Positions 16,551-25,983 of a stretch of 64,000 bases of DNA are shown here, one piece after another; the first letter of the stretch is position 1; each line of letters opens with the position of its first letter. The stretch lies in assembly GCF_016863555.1 (NCBI RefSeq), contig NZ_BOPC01000041.1, positions 1 to 64,000 of the forward strand, written 5' to 3'. The notes beneath the pieces were generated by a model. The model ran no database searches and was not told the origin of the DNA. It saw nothing but the letters and a program-made list of their open reading frames with translations. A program made the translations under genes and the position numbers. The DNA is from Micromonospora qiuiae (GTDB lineage: Bacteria; Actinomycetota; Actinomycetes; Mycobacteriales; Micromonosporaceae).

Positions 16551-17606
16551 GGGGCGGGCGGTGGGAAGCATGGGACTGGGCCAGTACGGTCGATCGACCT
16601 CGCGCAGGGCGGCGGCGCGCAGGGCGGCGAGCTGCCGCTCCACCTCGGCGAAGTGGTCGGGGCGCAGCGGCCCGAGGGCCAGCGCGGCGGCGTTCTCCTC
16701 CACCTGGTCGACGCTGCGGCAGCCGGGAATCGGGATCGCGCGCCCGCTGCGGGCCCAGATCCAGCCCAGGGCGCCCTGGGCCAGAGTACGCCCGTCGGCG
16801 GTCAGTGCCGCCCGGACGGCCTGCACCCGGCGCAGCCACTCCGGGGCGGGCCGGCCACCGCGGAACCACTCCAGCCAGCCGGAGGTGATGCCCCGCACGT
16901 CGTCGTAGGGCAGGGTCGAGGCGGGGTGGTACTTGCCGGTGAGCAGCCCCATGCCGAGCGGGCCGCAGCTGATGCTGGCCAGGTCGTACTTCTCGCACAG
17001 GTTGAGCAGATCCGGGGCGTCGCGCAGCACCGACAGGCTGTGCTGCACGGCGGTGGCGCGCGGGGCGTCCTGGCCGAAGGCGGCGGCCCGGTCGGCCCGG
17101 TCGGTGCTCCAGCCGTACGCCCGGATCAGGCCGTCGGCCACCAGTTCCTCGAGGGTGCCGACGAGCGCCTGCGCCCGGGAGACCGGCAGGTCGGCCAGGT
17201 GCAGCTGGTAGAGGTCGATCCGGTCGGTGCCGAGACGACGCAGCGAGTCCCGCACGGCCCGGCGCAGGTACGCCGGTGAGGCGTCCGCCCCGGTGGCCTG
17301 CCGGGTCCGCTCGTCGAACGTGTAGCCCCACTTGGTGGCGATGACCGCCTCGTCACGCCGGCCCGCCAGCGCCCGCCCGAGGACGCGTTCGCCGTGCCCG
17401 GCCCCGTACGTGTCGGCGGTGTCGAAGAGGGTGACGCCGAGGTCGAGCGCCCGGCGGATCGTACGGGCGGACTCCTCGTCGTCGACGGCGCCCCAGCCCA
17501 GCGGGGTCTGTCTCTCCGCCCACGGGCCGGCGATCGCCCAGCACCCCATGCCCAGGGCACTCACCTCGATGCCGCTGCGGCCCAGGGTCCGCGTCGACTG
17601 CGCCAT
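16548..17606 (-). CDS. Aldo/keto reductase
   Basis: 352-residue NADPH-dependent oxidoreductase with a TIM-barrel fold. The catalytic tetrad can be traced: Asp and Tyr in LFDTADTYGAGHGE, Lys in VIATKWGYTFD and His in YQLHLADL. The C-terminal GCRSVDQVEENAAAL segment matches the cofactor site of the family (AKR11/YajO-like). ATG 17606 (MAQSTRTLGRSGIEV) is chosen as the fold begins there; an in-frame ATG further upstream is possible. Substrate unknown. It separates HIT from pgsA and probably has its own promoter. Confidence 0.9.
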   Translation of the reverse strand: MAQSTRTLGRSGIEVSALGMGCWAIAGPWAERQTPLGWGAVDDEESARTIRRALDLGVTLFDTADTYGAGHGERVLGRALAGRRDEAVIATKWGYTFDERTRQATGADASPAYLRRAVRDSLRRLGTDRIDLYQLHLADLPVSRAQALVGTLEELVADGLIRAYGWSTDRADRAAAFGQDAPRATAVQHSLSVLRDAPDLLNLCEKYDLASISCGPLGMGLLTGKYHPASTLPYDDVRGITSGWLEWFRGGRPAPEWLRRVQAVRAALTADGRTLAQGALGWIWARSGRAIPIPGCRSVDQVEENAAALALGPLRPDHFAEVERQLAALRAAALREVDRPYWPSPMLPTARP

Positions 17607-17995
17607 CGGCGCATCGTGCCATGTCGCCGGCCGGGTGTGGCAGAGATCCATCACGATCATCCGTACGGGTCGCCCGGCCCGCCGGATCACCGGCGAACCT
17701 GCCCGTTTTCGCAGCGGTACCGGCCAGGCCGTGCCGTCGCAGCTCAGGGCCGTTGGTGCACGCCCGGAGGATCCGCGCTCCCCCCATGACCCCTGAATGC
17801 AGTATTCACACAGCCCAACGGCAGCCCAGGGTAGGGGCGCGGGAGACTTTGCTCTGCTTCAACGGACGCAACGGTTTTGACGGCAGACCCTTGCGCCGGT
17901 TGAAGCAGAGCAAAGGGACGCAAGGGGGTCGGTGCCCGCCGGCACGGCACGCCGATTCGCCCGCACGGCAACGGCAGACCCGCCGGCCGGGCAGC
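17607..17995. other. Intergenic interval upstream of the aldo/keto reductase
   Basis: About 390 bases between HIT and the reductase, both on the minus strand. It holds the family B inverted repeat (17847-17915) that terminates thrS-HIT transcription and about 240 bases of promoter-side sequence. No open frame there looks coding. Confidence 0.6.
17847..17915. terminator. Long inverted repeat (family B, copy 1) after HIT
   Basis: Arms 17847-17871 and 17891-17915 pair over 25 bases with two mismatches, loop 19 bases. The outer core CTTTGCTCTGCTTCA is shared with copy 2 at 54123-54193. It lies about 80 bases beyond the HIT stop and probably ends the thrS-HIT transcript. Confidence 0.65.
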
Positions 17996-18541
17996 TCAGT
18001 CGGGCCAGGCGCGGACGAGCAGATCGCGGGTGTCGACGAGCAGTTGCGGGAGGACCTTGGTGCGTCCGATCACGGGCATGAAGTTGGCGTCGCCGCCCCA
18101 CCGGGGCACCACGTGCTGGTGCAGGTGGGCGGCGATGCCGGCGCCGGCCACCCCGCCCTGGTTCATCCCCAGGTTGAAGCCGTGCGCGTTGCTGACCTTG
18201 CGGATCACCCGCATGGCGGTCTGGGTGAACGACGCCAGCTCGGCGGTCTCGGGCCCGTCCAGGTCGGTGTAGTCGGCCACGTGCCGGTAGGGGCAGACCA
18301 GCAGGTGACCCGGGTTGTACGGGTACAGGTTGAGCACCACGAAGACGTGCCCGCCCCGCGCGACCACCAGGCTCTCCTCCGGCGATCGGTGCGGGGCCAG
18401 GCAGAACGGGCACCCGGACGGTTTGTCGTAGCCGCCCTCGGGCCGGTCCTCACCGGAGATGTACGTCATCCGGTGGGGCGTCCAGAGCCGGTCCAGCCCG
18501 TCGGTCATGTCCCTGTCGGTGTGCCCCTGCGCCCCAGTCAC
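17996..18541 (-). CDS. HIT domain protein (AP4A phosphorylase-like)
   Basis: 181 residues. The histidine-triad motif reads HLHQHVVPRW and a Cys pair CPFCLAP near the N-terminus fits the zinc-binding HIT proteins of actinobacteria, homologous to the mycobacterial ATP/AP4A phosphorylase encoded next to thrS. It would act on nucleotide phosphate bonds. GTG 18541 (VTGAQGHTDRD) is chosen; an alternative GTG at 18574 overlaps the thrS stop by four bases and would add 11 residues. Either way it is cotranscribed with thrS. Confidence 0.9.
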   Translation of the reverse strand: MTGAQGHTDRDMTDGLDRLWTPHRMTYISGEDRPEGGYDKPSGCPFCLAPHRSPEESLVVARGGHVFVVLNLYPYNPGHLLVCPYRHVADYTDLDGPETAELASFTQTAMRVIRKVSNAHGFNLGMNQGGVAGAGIAAHLHQHVVPRWGGDANFMPVIGRTKVLPQLLVDTRDLLVRAWPD

Positions 18542-18570
18542 ACCGGCGATCCTACGACCCGCGCCCTTCC

Positions 18571-20574
18571 TCACATCTCGGCGGATGGGCCGACGTTGGT
18601 GCGGGAGCGGATCACGTCGAGGACGTGGGTGACGGCCTCGGCGAGCGGTACGCCGTTGCGCTGGGAACCGTCGCGGTAACGGAACGAGACGGTGCCGGCG
18701 GCCACGTCGTCGTCCCCGGCGATCACCATGAACGGGATCTTCTGCTGCTGCGCGGTGCGGATCTTCTTCTGCATCCGGTCGTCACCGGCGTCGACCTGGG
18801 CGCGGATGCCCTCGGCGCGCAGCGCCGCGACGAAACCATGCAGGTAGTCGGCGTGGTCCTCGCGGATCGGGATGCCGACCACCTGCACCGGGGCCAGCCA
18901 GGCCGGGAAGGCGCCCGCGTAGTGCTCGGTGAGCACGCCGAAGAAGCGTTCGATCGAGCCGAAGAGCGCCCGGTGGATCATCACCGGCCGCTGCCGGGTG
19001 CCGTCGGCCGCCTGGTACTCCAGGCCGAAGCGCTCCGGCAGGTTGAAGTCGACCTGGATGGTCGACATCTGCCAGGTCCGGCCGATGGCGTCCTTGACCT
19101 GCACGGAGATCTTCGGACCGTAGAAAGCCGCGCCACCCGGGTCGGGCACCAGGTGCAGGCCGGACTCCTCGGCCGCCGAGCGCAGCGCCTCGGTGGCCCG
19201 CTCCCAGTTCTCGTCGGTGCCGACCGACTTGTCCGGGTTACGGGTGGACAACTCCAGGTAGAAGTCGTCCAGACCGTAGTCGCCCAACAGTTCGAGCACG
19301 AAGGCGAGCAGCGCCTTCAGCTCGCCGGCCATCTGCTCCTCGGTGCAGAAGATGTGCGCGTCGTCCTGAGTCATGCCGCGCACCCGGGTCAGGCCGTGCA
19401 CCACACCGGACTTCTCGTACCGGTAGACCGTGCCGAACTCGAACATCCGCAGCGGCAGCTCCCGGTAGGAACGACCACGCGAGCGGAAGATCAAGTTGTG
19501 CATCGGGCAGTTCATCGGCTTGAGGTAGTAGTTCGCGCCCTCCATCTCCATGGGCGGGAACATCCCGTCGGCGTACCAGTCCAGGTGCCCGGAAACCTCG
19601 AACAGGTGGCTCTTGGTGATGTGCGGGGTGTTGACGAATTCGTACCCGGCCTGCTCGTGCTTGAGCCGCGAGTAGTTCTCCAGCTCGCGGCGGATGATGC
19701 CGCCCTTGGGGTGGAAGACCGCGAGACCGGAGCCGAGCTCGTCGGGGAAGCTGAACAGGTCCAGGTCCGCGCCGAGCTTGCGGTGGTCGCGCCGGGCGGC
19801 CTCCTCCAGCAGCTTCAGGTACGCCTTGAGCGCGTCGCGGGTCGGCCAGGCGGTGCCGTACACCCGTTGCAGCTGCGGGTTCTTCTCACTGCCCCGCCAG
19901 TACGCCGCGGCCGAGCGCATCAGCTTGAACGCGCCGATCAGCCGGGTGTTCGGCAGGTGCGGGCCACGACACAGGTCCGACCAGCAGACCTTGTCCTCGT
20001 CGGCGGCCAGGTTGTCGTAGATGGTCAGCTCGCCCCCGCCGACCTCCATCACCTGCGAGGAGTCCAGCCCTTCGCCCTTGACGTCGATCAGCTCCAGCTT
20101 GAACGGCTCGGCAGCCAGCTCGGCCTTGGCCTCGTCCAGGCTCTCGAAACGGCGGCGGCGGAACCGCTGCCCCGACTTGACGATCTCCTGCATCCGCTTC
20201 TCGAGCTTGGTCAGGTCGTCGGGCTGGAACGGCCTGTCCACCGCGAAGTCGTAGTAGAAGCCGTTCTCGATCGGCGGGCCGATGCCGAGCTTCGCCTCGG
20301 GAAAGACGTCCTGCACGGCCTGGGCGAGCACGTGCGCCGCCGAGTGACGCAGCACGTTGAGCCCGTCCGGAGAATCCAGCGCGACCGGCTCGACGACGGT
20401 CTCCTCGGCGGGTTTCCAGTCCAGGTCGCGCAGCACGCCCTGCGGGTCGCGGACCACCACGATCGCCTTGGGGCCGGCGTTGGGCAGCCCGGCCGCGGCC
20501 ACCGCGTCGGCCGCCGTCGTCCCGGCGGCAACGACGACGGGGTCGGCCACGGCGGGGGTACGGGGTGCGGACAC
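18571..20574 (-). CDS. thrS: Threonyl-tRNA synthetase
   Basis: 667-residue class II aminoacyl-tRNA synthetase. Domains in order: TGS (about 1-65), N2 editing domain with [11 protein letters not shown], catalytic core with motif 1 region, motif 2 ([19 protein letters not shown], with the zinc Cys in MNCPMHN) and motif 3 ([14 protein letters not shown]), then the anticodon-binding domain. GTG 20574 is used since GAGGAG lies eight bases before it. No T-box leader is visible in the short upstream region. Confidence 0.97.
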   Translation of the reverse strand: MSAPRTPAVADPVVVAAGTTAADAVAAAGLPNAGPKAIVVVRDPQGVLRDLDWKPAEETVVEPVALDSPDGLNVLRHSAAHVLAQAVQDVFPEAKLGIGPPIENGFYYDFAVDRPFQPDDLTKLEKRMQEIVKSGQRFRRRRFESLDEAKAELAAEPFKLELIDVKGEGLDSSQVMEVGGGELTIYDNLAADEDKVCWSDLCRGPHLPNTRLIGAFKLMRSAAAYWRGSEKNPQLQRVYGTAWPTRDALKAYLKLLEEAARRDHRKLGADLDLFSFPDELGSGLAVFHPKGGIIRRELENYSRLKHEQAGYEFVNTPHITKSHLFEVSGHLDWYADGMFPPMEMEGANYYLKPMNCPMHNLIFRSRGRSYRELPLRMFEFGTVYRYEKSGVVHGLTRVRGMTQDDAHIFCTEEQMAGELKALLAFVLELLGDYGLDDFYLELSTRNPDKSVGTDENWERATEALRSAAEESGLHLVPDPGGAAFYGPKISVQVKDAIGRTWQMSTIQVDFNLPERFGLEYQAADGTRQRPVMIHRALFGSIERFFGVLTEHYAGAFPAWLAPVQVVGIPIREDHADYLHGFVAALRAEGIRAQVDAGDDRMQKKIRTAQQQKIPFMVIAGDDDVAAGTVSFRYRDGSQRNGVPLAEAVTHVLDVIRSRTNVGPSAEM

Positions 20575-20626
20575 GGGTGACTCCTCTGGCAGATGTGACG
20601 GTAGGTGCCGACGTCGGCTTACCGCG

Positions 20627-20632
20627 ATGCTA
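20627..20632 (-). promoter_or_regulatory. Putative -10 box for thrS
   Basis: TAGCAT on the minus strand about 50 bases before the thrS GTG, the same hexamer seen before pdxS. The implied leader is about 45 bases, too short for a T-box riboswitch. Confidence 0.35.
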
Positions 20633-20774
20633 TCGGTCGCCCGTCGGGCGCTGCCGCCCGATATCGGCGGCACCGGATCACCGCCGGCGTTGAACCTTTC
20701 CGGCCCGGCATCCGAACTACCGGGTGTGGCCGGAGCCCGTTCCGGCCCTGCCGACGCAGGATGGGGAACCCAGG

Positions 20775-21575
20775 ATGGCGATGACGTGCGGCGGGAGTCG
20801 TCGACGCCGGGGCGGGCTGGTGGCCGCCCTGGCCACGGCCGGGGTGTTGCTCTGGCCCGCTACGGCGTGGGCGGACGGCGTGACCTTCACGCCGACCGAG
20901 GCCCAGCAGGGCAACTCGGTCAAGCTCGAGTTCGTGGTGCCCGACGAACGACCGGGGGTCCGTACCGAACGGATCGACATCCGGATGCCGACGGACACAC
21001 CCATCGCCGAGGTGTGGCCGCTGTCGGTTGAGGGGTGGGCACCGGCGATCACCACCCGCAAGCTGGACACGCCGGTGACCGGCATGCACGGACCTGCCAC
21101 CGATGTCGTGACCGCGGCACTGACCTGGACCCGCGCCGGGGATCAGGAGGACGACGGCCCCGCCCGGCTGGTCTTCTCGATGGCCCCGCTGCCGCAGACC
21201 GACCGGCTGGCCTTCGAACTGACTCAGACGTACGCGGACGGCCTTCAGGTGCACTGGGGAGAGCGCCCCGGTCAGCGTCCGCTGCCCGCGCTGACGCTGA
21301 CGCCGGGCGACCCGGCCTACCCCGGCGCCGGCCACGCTGGGCACGGCGCGGCCCCCGGTGGCGGCGGTGGGCCGGCCGACACCCCGCCGGCCACGGCCGC
21401 CACCGACAGCGGCCCGAACGCCAACAGCCTGCTCGCCGCCGGCCTGGTCGCGGGTCTCGGCGGCGGCGCGGTGGTGGGCTGGCTGATCAGCCGGCGACGC
21501 CGGGCCACCGCCGAGGAGATCGACCGCTCGGTGCTCGACGCGCCGTCGACGGGGTCAGCCGGCCCAGTCGGGTAG
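20775..21575 (+). CDS. Secreted YcnI/DUF1775-like protein lacking the copper-binding His
   Basis: 266 residues. A signal peptide (RRRRGG, then a hydrophobic core ending in ATAWA) leads to a DUF1775 beta-sandwich ([20 protein letters not shown] to about residue 165). After a Gly/Pro/His linker comes a C-terminal membrane anchor ([19 protein letters not shown]) with an RRRR tail. In characterised YcnI the first residue of the mature protein is a copper-binding His; here the mature start would be DGV, without His. It may have lost copper binding or use the HAGHG linker instead. The 3' end overlaps the converging gene by 21 bases. Confidence 0.85.
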   Translation: MAMTCGGSRRRRGGLVAALATAGVLLWPATAWADGVTFTPTEAQQGNSVKLEFVVPDERPGVRTERIDIRMPTDTPIAEVWPLSVEGWAPAITTRKLDTPVTGMHGPATDVVTAALTWTRAGDQEDDGPARLVFSMAPLPQTDRLAFELTQTYADGLQVHWGERPGQRPLPALTLTPGDPAYPGAGHAGHGAAPGGGGGPADTPPATAATDSGPNANSLLAAGLVAGLGGGAVVGWLISRRRRATAEEIDRSVLDAPSTGSAGPVG

Positions 21576-22475
21576 CGGCTCCCGGGCGGCCAGCCAGTCG
21601 GTGGGCACCCCGCCGGGTGTGCCCACCCCGACGTACGCGGCGACCACCCCGCCGGCGATCGCGGCCGTGGTGTCCACGTCTCCGCCCGCCTCGACGCAGG
21701 CGCGCACGGCCGCCGGATAGTCCTCCAGGTGGGTGGCGGCCACCCAGCAGGTGAAGGCGACGGTGTCCTGGGCGGTGACCCGGGAGCCGTTGCCCACCGC
21801 GGCCACGATTTCGTCCAGCGGGCGACCGAGCAGGCCGGCGACCCGGCGTACGCCCCGGTGCACCTCGCTGGCCGGGTCCAGCGCGGCCGCCACGCCGGCG
21901 AGCAGGCGGCCCGGTTCGGGCCGGTTGCCGTCCAGACGGGCGCGGGCCGCCAGCGCGGCGGCCACCGCCACCGCCACCGCCCCGGCAATCCCTTCCGGGT
22001 GGGCGTGGGTCACCTCGGCCGACGCCCGGGCCTGGGCGGCGGCCCGGCTGGTCGAGTCGGCGAAGTACGCACCCAACGGCGCCACCCGCATCGCCGCGCC
22101 GTTGCCGCAGGAGCCCTGCCCGTCGAAGGCGGACGCGGCGGCGACCGGCCACGGCGTGCCGGTGCGGATCAGCCGCAGGATCTGCACCGCTCCGGGGCCG
22201 TACCCGCGGTACGGCTCGCAGCGCTCGGCGAAGGCCAACGCGAGGGCGTCCCGGTCGATCCGGCCGGCCTGGGCGAGCGCCGCCAGCACCGAGCAGGCCA
22301 TCTCGGTGTCGTCGGTCCACTGCCACGGCGCGGGTGGCAGCCGGCCGGCGACCAGGTCGGGCGGGCGGCTGCCCGGCACGAAGAACTGGGATCCGAGGGC
22401 GTCGCCGACCGACAGACCGGCGAGCGCGTCGCGGGCCAGGGCCAGCCGGGTGTCCGGATAGAGAGTGAAAGCCAT
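21555..22475 (-). CDS. ADP-ribosylglycohydrolase family protein
   Basis: 306-residue all-helical enzyme of the ADP-ribosyl-glycohydrolase/DraG family, which removes ADP-ribose from proteins or small molecules using two Mg ions. The metal ligands are recognisable: WTDDTEMA near residue 50 and GGDVDTTAAIAGG near residue 265, plus GNGAAMRVAPLG. ATG 22475 (MAFTLYPDTRL) is chosen; the upstream frame overlaps the divergent response regulator. It converges on and overlaps the DUF1775 gene by 21 bases. Confidence 0.93.
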   Translation of the reverse strand: MAFTLYPDTRLALARDALAGLSVGDALGSQFFVPGSRPPDLVAGRLPPAPWQWTDDTEMACSVLAALAQAGRIDRDALALAFAERCEPYRGYGPGAVQILRLIRTGTPWPVAAASAFDGQGSCGNGAAMRVAPLGAYFADSTSRAAAQARASAEVTHAHPEGIAGAVAVAVAAALAARARLDGNRPEPGRLLAGVAAALDPASEVHRGVRRVAGLLGRPLDEIVAAVGNGSRVTAQDTVAFTCWVAATHLEDYPAAVRACVEAGGDVDTTAAIAGGVVAAYVGVGTPGGVPTDWLAAREPLPDWAG

Positions 22476-22536
22476 GTCACTGCCATCTTGTGCAGATCCT
22501 CGGGTGGGCCGCAATGACGCCGCCCGCCGCTGCGAG

Positions 22537-22548
22537 TACCGTGCGTGG
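22537..22548 (+). promoter_or_regulatory. Putative leaderless promoter -10 box for the response regulator
   Basis: TACCGT at 22537-22542 is six bases upstream of the GTG at 22549, with no ribosome-binding site. It lies in the short divergent gap shared with the ADP-ribosylglycohydrolase gene. Confidence 0.4.
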
Positions 22549-23238
22549 GTGGCCACCGTCCTGCTGGTCGAAGACGACCACGTCGTACGCGGCGCGATGC
22601 TTCGGTCGCTCACCGACCGGGGTCACGCCGTGCACGCGGTCGGCACAGCGCTGGACGCGTTGCGCCGGGTCGCCGCGGAAACCCCCGACCTCGTCGTGCT
22701 CGACCTCGGCCTGCCGGACCTGGACGGGTCCGACGCTCTGCGGATGCTGCGCGGGATCACCGACGTGCCGATCATCATCGCCACCGCCCGCGACGACGAG
22801 CAGTCCGTGGTCCGGCTGCTGCGGGCCGGTGCCGACGACTACATGGTCAAGCCGTTCACCGGTGCGCACCTGGATGCCCGGATCACCACCGTGCTGCGTC
22901 GGGTCGGCCGGGCCAGCCGGGCGGCCCAGCCGGCCGTGCACAGCGTCGGCGGGCTGCGGGTGGACGTCGGCGAACGCAGCGCTCACCTCGACGGGGCCGC
23001 GCTGGCGCTGACCCGCAAGGAATTCGACCTGTTGGCGTATCTCGCCGCCCGTCCTGGCCGGGTAGTGTCCCGGCGGGAACTCTTGGAGGAGGTATGGCGG
23101 CAGCCATCGGTCGGCGAGGACCAGACCATCGACGTTCACCTGTACTGGCTGCGCCGCAAAATGGGCGAGTCCGCGGCGAAGCCGCGCTACCTGCGCACCG
23201 TGCGGGGAGTGGGTTTCCGGCTGGTGGCGCCGGACTGA
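22549..23238 (+). CDS. Response regulator, OmpR/PhoB family
   Basis: 229 residues. The receiver domain has the acidic pair in LLVEDDHVV, phospho-Asp 52 in VVLDLGLPDLDG, and Lys in YMVKPFTG. The C-terminal winged helix (about 130-227) shows LTRKEFDLLAYLAARPGRVV and TIDVHLYWLRRKMGE, the trans-activation loop and recognition helix of OmpR-type regulators. GTG 22549 is preferred because the receiver fold begins immediately. The stop overlaps the kinase start. Confidence 0.94.
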   Translation: MATVLLVEDDHVVRGAMLRSLTDRGHAVHAVGTALDALRRVAAETPDLVVLDLGLPDLDGSDALRMLRGITDVPIIIATARDDEQSVVRLLRAGADDYMVKPFTGAHLDARITTVLRRVGRASRAAQPAVHSVGGLRVDVGERSAHLDGAALALTRKEFDLLAYLAARPGRVVSRRELLEEVWRQPSVGEDQTIDVHLYWLRRKMGESAAKPRYLRTVRGVGFRLVAPD

Positions 23239-24668
23239 GGCGGACGCTGGCCCTGCTGACGGCCGGCGTGGGCGCGCTGCTGGCGCTGGCCTTCCTGGTC
23301 CCGCTCGGGCTGACCCTGGACGGTCAGGCCCGCGAGGAGGCGATCGCGGACGCGGCCCGCCGCAGTGCCCTGGTCACCGGCGCGCTCGCGGTGAGCACCG
23401 AGCCGGCGGTGGTGGCCCGCGCCATCGAGGCCAGCGGCGACGACCCGGTCACCCGGCCGGTCGTGCACGGCCTGACGGTGGACGCCGCCGCCGGCCGGGC
23501 CGACGCCGGGCAGTTGGAGCAGGCCCGCACGCAGGGCCGGTCGTTGATCGTCGACGTCGACGGTGGCGCGTTACGGCTGGACCCGGTGGTCCTCGGCGAT
23601 CAGACCGCGGTGGTGGAGGTCTTCGTCCCGGACTCCGCGCTCGGCGGTGACCGCAACAGCTGGCTGCTGCTGGCCGGGGTGGCGCTCGCCCTGGTGGGCG
23701 CGGCGGTGCTGGTGGTGGACCGGGTCGCGGCCCGGACGGTGGACGCCATCCGGGGCCTGGTCGCGGCGGCACTCGCGGTGGGCGACGGCGACCTGGGCGC
23801 ACGCGTCGAACCGAGCGGCCCGCGCGAACTGGCCGAGGCCGGTCACGCCTTCAACCGGATGGCGGAACGGTTGGTCGCGGCCCGCACCGAGGAGCGGGAA
23901 CTGGTGGCGGACCTGTCGCACCGGCTGCGGACCCCGCTGACCGTGCTGCGGCTGGACGCCGAGGCGTTGGAGTCCGACGACACCAGCGTGGGCGCGTTCA
24001 GTCAGGCGGAGCTGGACTACCGGCGCGGCATCCGGCGGATCCGGCAGGCGATCGTCACCCTGGAGGGTGAGATCGACACCCTGATCAAAACCACCCGCAA
24101 AACGGTGGCCACCGAGGCGGGCCCGGCGATCTGCGACGTGAGCGAGGTGGTCCGGGACCGGATGGTCTTCTGGGCGGCCCTGGCCGGCGACCAGAACCGT
24201 CCGCACCGGGTCAGCGGTGCTCAGCTGCGCATCCCCGCGCCGGTGCCCCGGGCCGAGCTGGCCGCCGCGTTGGACGCGGTGATCGGCAACGTCTTCCGTT
24301 ACACGCCGCAGGGCACCGCCTTCGAGGTGGCGGTCTCCCGCCGCGACGGGTACGTCGCCATCCGGATCGACGACGCCGGTCCCGGCATCGCCAACCCGGA
24401 TCGTGCGCTGCGTCGCGGCGCCAGCGACCAGGGCTCCACCGGGTTGGGGCTGGACATCGCCAAGCGGGTGGCGTTGCAGGCCAACGGCTCGGTCAGCATC
24501 GACCGGGCCCGGCTGGGCGGAGCGAGTGTGGTGATGCTGCTCGCCGACCCGGAGGCGACGCCGCGCCAGGTCAGCCGGTTCGGCCTGGTGGGCCGGATGA
24601 CCCGGGAGGCTCGGGAGTCGAAGAGCAGCGGGCGCCGGTGGCCCCGGCAGCGGCCGTCGGACGATTGA
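23235..24668 (+). CDS. Sensor histidine kinase (HAMP, HisKA); probable CTG start
   Basis: About 477 residues and partner of the upstream OmpR regulator. A first membrane helix (TLALLTAGVGALLALAFLV) is at the very N-terminus, an extracytoplasmic domain of about 110 residues follows, then a second helix (LLLAGVALALVGAAVLVV), HAMP, a HisKA box VADLSHRLRTPLTVL (His near 229) and a HATPase domain with N-box DAVIGNVFRYTP and G-box GSTGLGLDIAK. No ATG, GTG or TTG precedes the first helix in frame; CTG 23235 overlaps the regulator stop (CTGA) and is the likely start. GTG 23268 is possible but would shorten the first helix. Confidence 0.88.
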   Translation: MRRTLALLTAGVGALLALAFLVPLGLTLDGQAREEAIADAARRSALVTGALAVSTEPAVVARAIEASGDDPVTRPVVHGLTVDAAAGRADAGQLEQARTQGRSLIVDVDGGALRLDPVVLGDQTAVVEVFVPDSALGGDRNSWLLLAGVALALVGAAVLVVDRVAARTVDAIRGLVAAALAVGDGDLGARVEPSGPRELAEAGHAFNRMAERLVAARTEERELVADLSHRLRTPLTVLRLDAEALESDDTSVGAFSQAELDYRRGIRRIRQAIVTLEGEIDTLIKTTRKTVATEAGPAICDVSEVVRDRMVFWAALAGDQNRPHRVSGAQLRIPAPVPRAELAAALDAVIGNVFRYTPQGTAFEVAVSRRDGYVAIRIDDAGPGIANPDRALRRGASDQGSTGLGLDIAKRVALQANGSVSIDRARLGGASVVMLLADPEATPRQVSRFGLVGRMTREARESKSSGRRWPRQRPSDD

Positions 24669-24802
24669 CCAGCGGCGCGCCGGTTACCCGTGGTGCGCCC
24701 GCCGGCGCGGGCTGTGCCCCGGCACAAGTCTTCCTTAGATCCGAGTTAACGCCGCCCCACAGACGGCATTCGGCTGCCAGGATCGTCGGTGAACCCAGTA
24801 GT

Positions 24803-24840
24803 TCCACCGGCCTTCGCTCCAGCGCGTACCGGCCGGTGGA
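24803..24840. terminator. Hairpin between convergent genes (first of two)
   Basis: Perfect 10-bp arms 24803-24812 and 24831-24840 (TCCACCGGCC and its complement), loop 18 bases. It lies 135 bases after the kinase stop and likely terminates the two-component operon. Confidence 0.6.
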
Positions 24841-24847
24841 GCCGTGC

Positions 24848-24893
24848 GCGCGGCGGGAGACACGGTCCCCCCACACCACACCTCCCGCCGCGC
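24848..24893. terminator. Hairpin between convergent genes (second of two)
   Basis: Perfect 12-bp arms 24848-24859 and 24882-24893 (GCGCGGCGGGAG and its complement), loop 22 bases. It lies 36 bases beyond the adenosine deaminase stop and likely terminates the minus-strand operon. Confidence 0.6.
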
Positions 24894-24929
24894 CACTTCC
24901 GGTCCGTCCCGCGAAGGTCGCCCGACGTC

Positions 24930-25952
24930 TCAGCGGTGGGTGGCCAGGTGGGCGTCGATCTCGGCGGTGATCCGTCGCTTGGCGGCCTCGTCCAGGAACG
25001 AGGCGGTCACTGCGTTGCGGGCCAGTGCCGCCAACTGCGCCGGGTTGGCGTTGAGCAGGTTGGCGGCGATGGCGTACTCGTCGTTGAGGGTGGTGCCGAA
25101 CATCGGCGGGTCGTCGGAGTTGATGGTCACCAGCACCCCGGCGTCGATCAAACGGGGCAGCGGGTGCTCCTCGATGCGGGCCACCGCACGGGTCCGCACG
25201 TTGGAGGTCGGGCAGACCTCCAGGGGGATCTGCCGCTCGGCGAGGTGGGCGAGCAGTTGCGGATCCTCGACGGCGGAGATGCCGTGGCCGATCCGCTCGG
25301 CGCCCAGCTCGCGCAGCGCGTCCCAGATGGTTTCCGGGCCGGTGGTCTCCCCGGCGTGCGGCACGGAATGCAGCCCGACCGCCCGGGCCCGGTCGAAGTA
25401 CGGCTTGAACTGCGGCCTCGGCACGCCGATCTCGGGGCCGCCCAGGCCGAAGCTGATCAACCCGTCGGGGCGCTCGTCGAGGCAGATCCGCAGCGTCTCC
25501 TCGGCCGCCGACAGGCCTGCCTCGCCGGGGATGTCGAAACACCACCGCAGCTCGATACCGAAGTCCGCGGCGGCGCGCCGGCGGGCGTCCTCGATCGCCT
25601 CGCAGAACGCCGGTGCGGGGATGCCCCGCTTGACGTGCGAGTACGGCGTGACCGTCAGCTCGGCGTAGCGGACCTGCTGACGGGCCAGTTCCCGGGCCAC
25701 TTCGTGGGTGAGGATCCAGACGTCCTCCGGGTCTCGGATGAGGTCCACGACGCTGAGATAGAGCTCGACGAAATGGGCGAAGTCGCGGAAGACGAAGTAG
25801 TCGGCCAGCAGCTGCGGGTCCGCGGGGACCGGAGTGTTTCCCTCGTGCCGAGCGGCCAGCTCGGCCACGATCCGGGGCGAGGCGGAGCCGACGTGGTGCA
25901 CGTGCAGCTCCACCTTGGGCAGTCCGGCGATGAAGGTACGCAGTTCGGTCAC
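24930..25952 (-). CDS. add: Adenosine deaminase
   Basis: 340-residue amidohydrolase that deaminates adenosine to inosine. Metal and substrate residues are recognisable: HxH in VELHVHHVG near residue 15, HAGE (VPHAGETTG) in the middle, the catalytic His in RIGHGI and the Asp pair in TINSDDPPMF. Actinobacterial ADA-like proteins of this type often read HVHHVG where the vertebrate enzyme has HLHLDG, so the exact substrate could be a modified adenosine. GTG 25952 has AGGAG eight bases upstream. It is in an operon with the methyltransferase, 31 bases upstream. Confidence 0.9.
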   Translation of the reverse strand: MTELRTFIAGLPKVELHVHHVGSASPRIVAELAARHEGNTPVPADPQLLADYFVFRDFAHFVELYLSVVDLIRDPEDVWILTHEVARELARQQVRYAELTVTPYSHVKRGIPAPAFCEAIEDARRRAAADFGIELRWCFDIPGEAGLSAAEETLRICLDERPDGLISFGLGGPEIGVPRPQFKPYFDRARAVGLHSVPHAGETTGPETIWDALRELGAERIGHGISAVEDPQLLAHLAERQIPLEVCPTSNVRTRAVARIEEHPLPRLIDAGVLVTINSDDPPMFGTTLNDEYAIAANLLNANPAQLAALARNAVTASFLDEAAKRRITAEIDAHLATHR

Positions 25953-25983
25953 GGGTTCTCCTGAGCGTGGGTGCGGCGGCGGC

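Noticed and set aside
14749-17331. An 860-codon minus-strand open frame opposite EF-G2
   Set aside because: Shadow of the EF-G2 frame; it merges with another shadow across the aldo/keto reductase and has no start signal.
20575-20774. Possible T-box riboswitch before thrS
   Set aside because: The gap is about 200 bases and the likely promoter leaves a leader of only about 45 bases; no T-box sequence or stem was seen.
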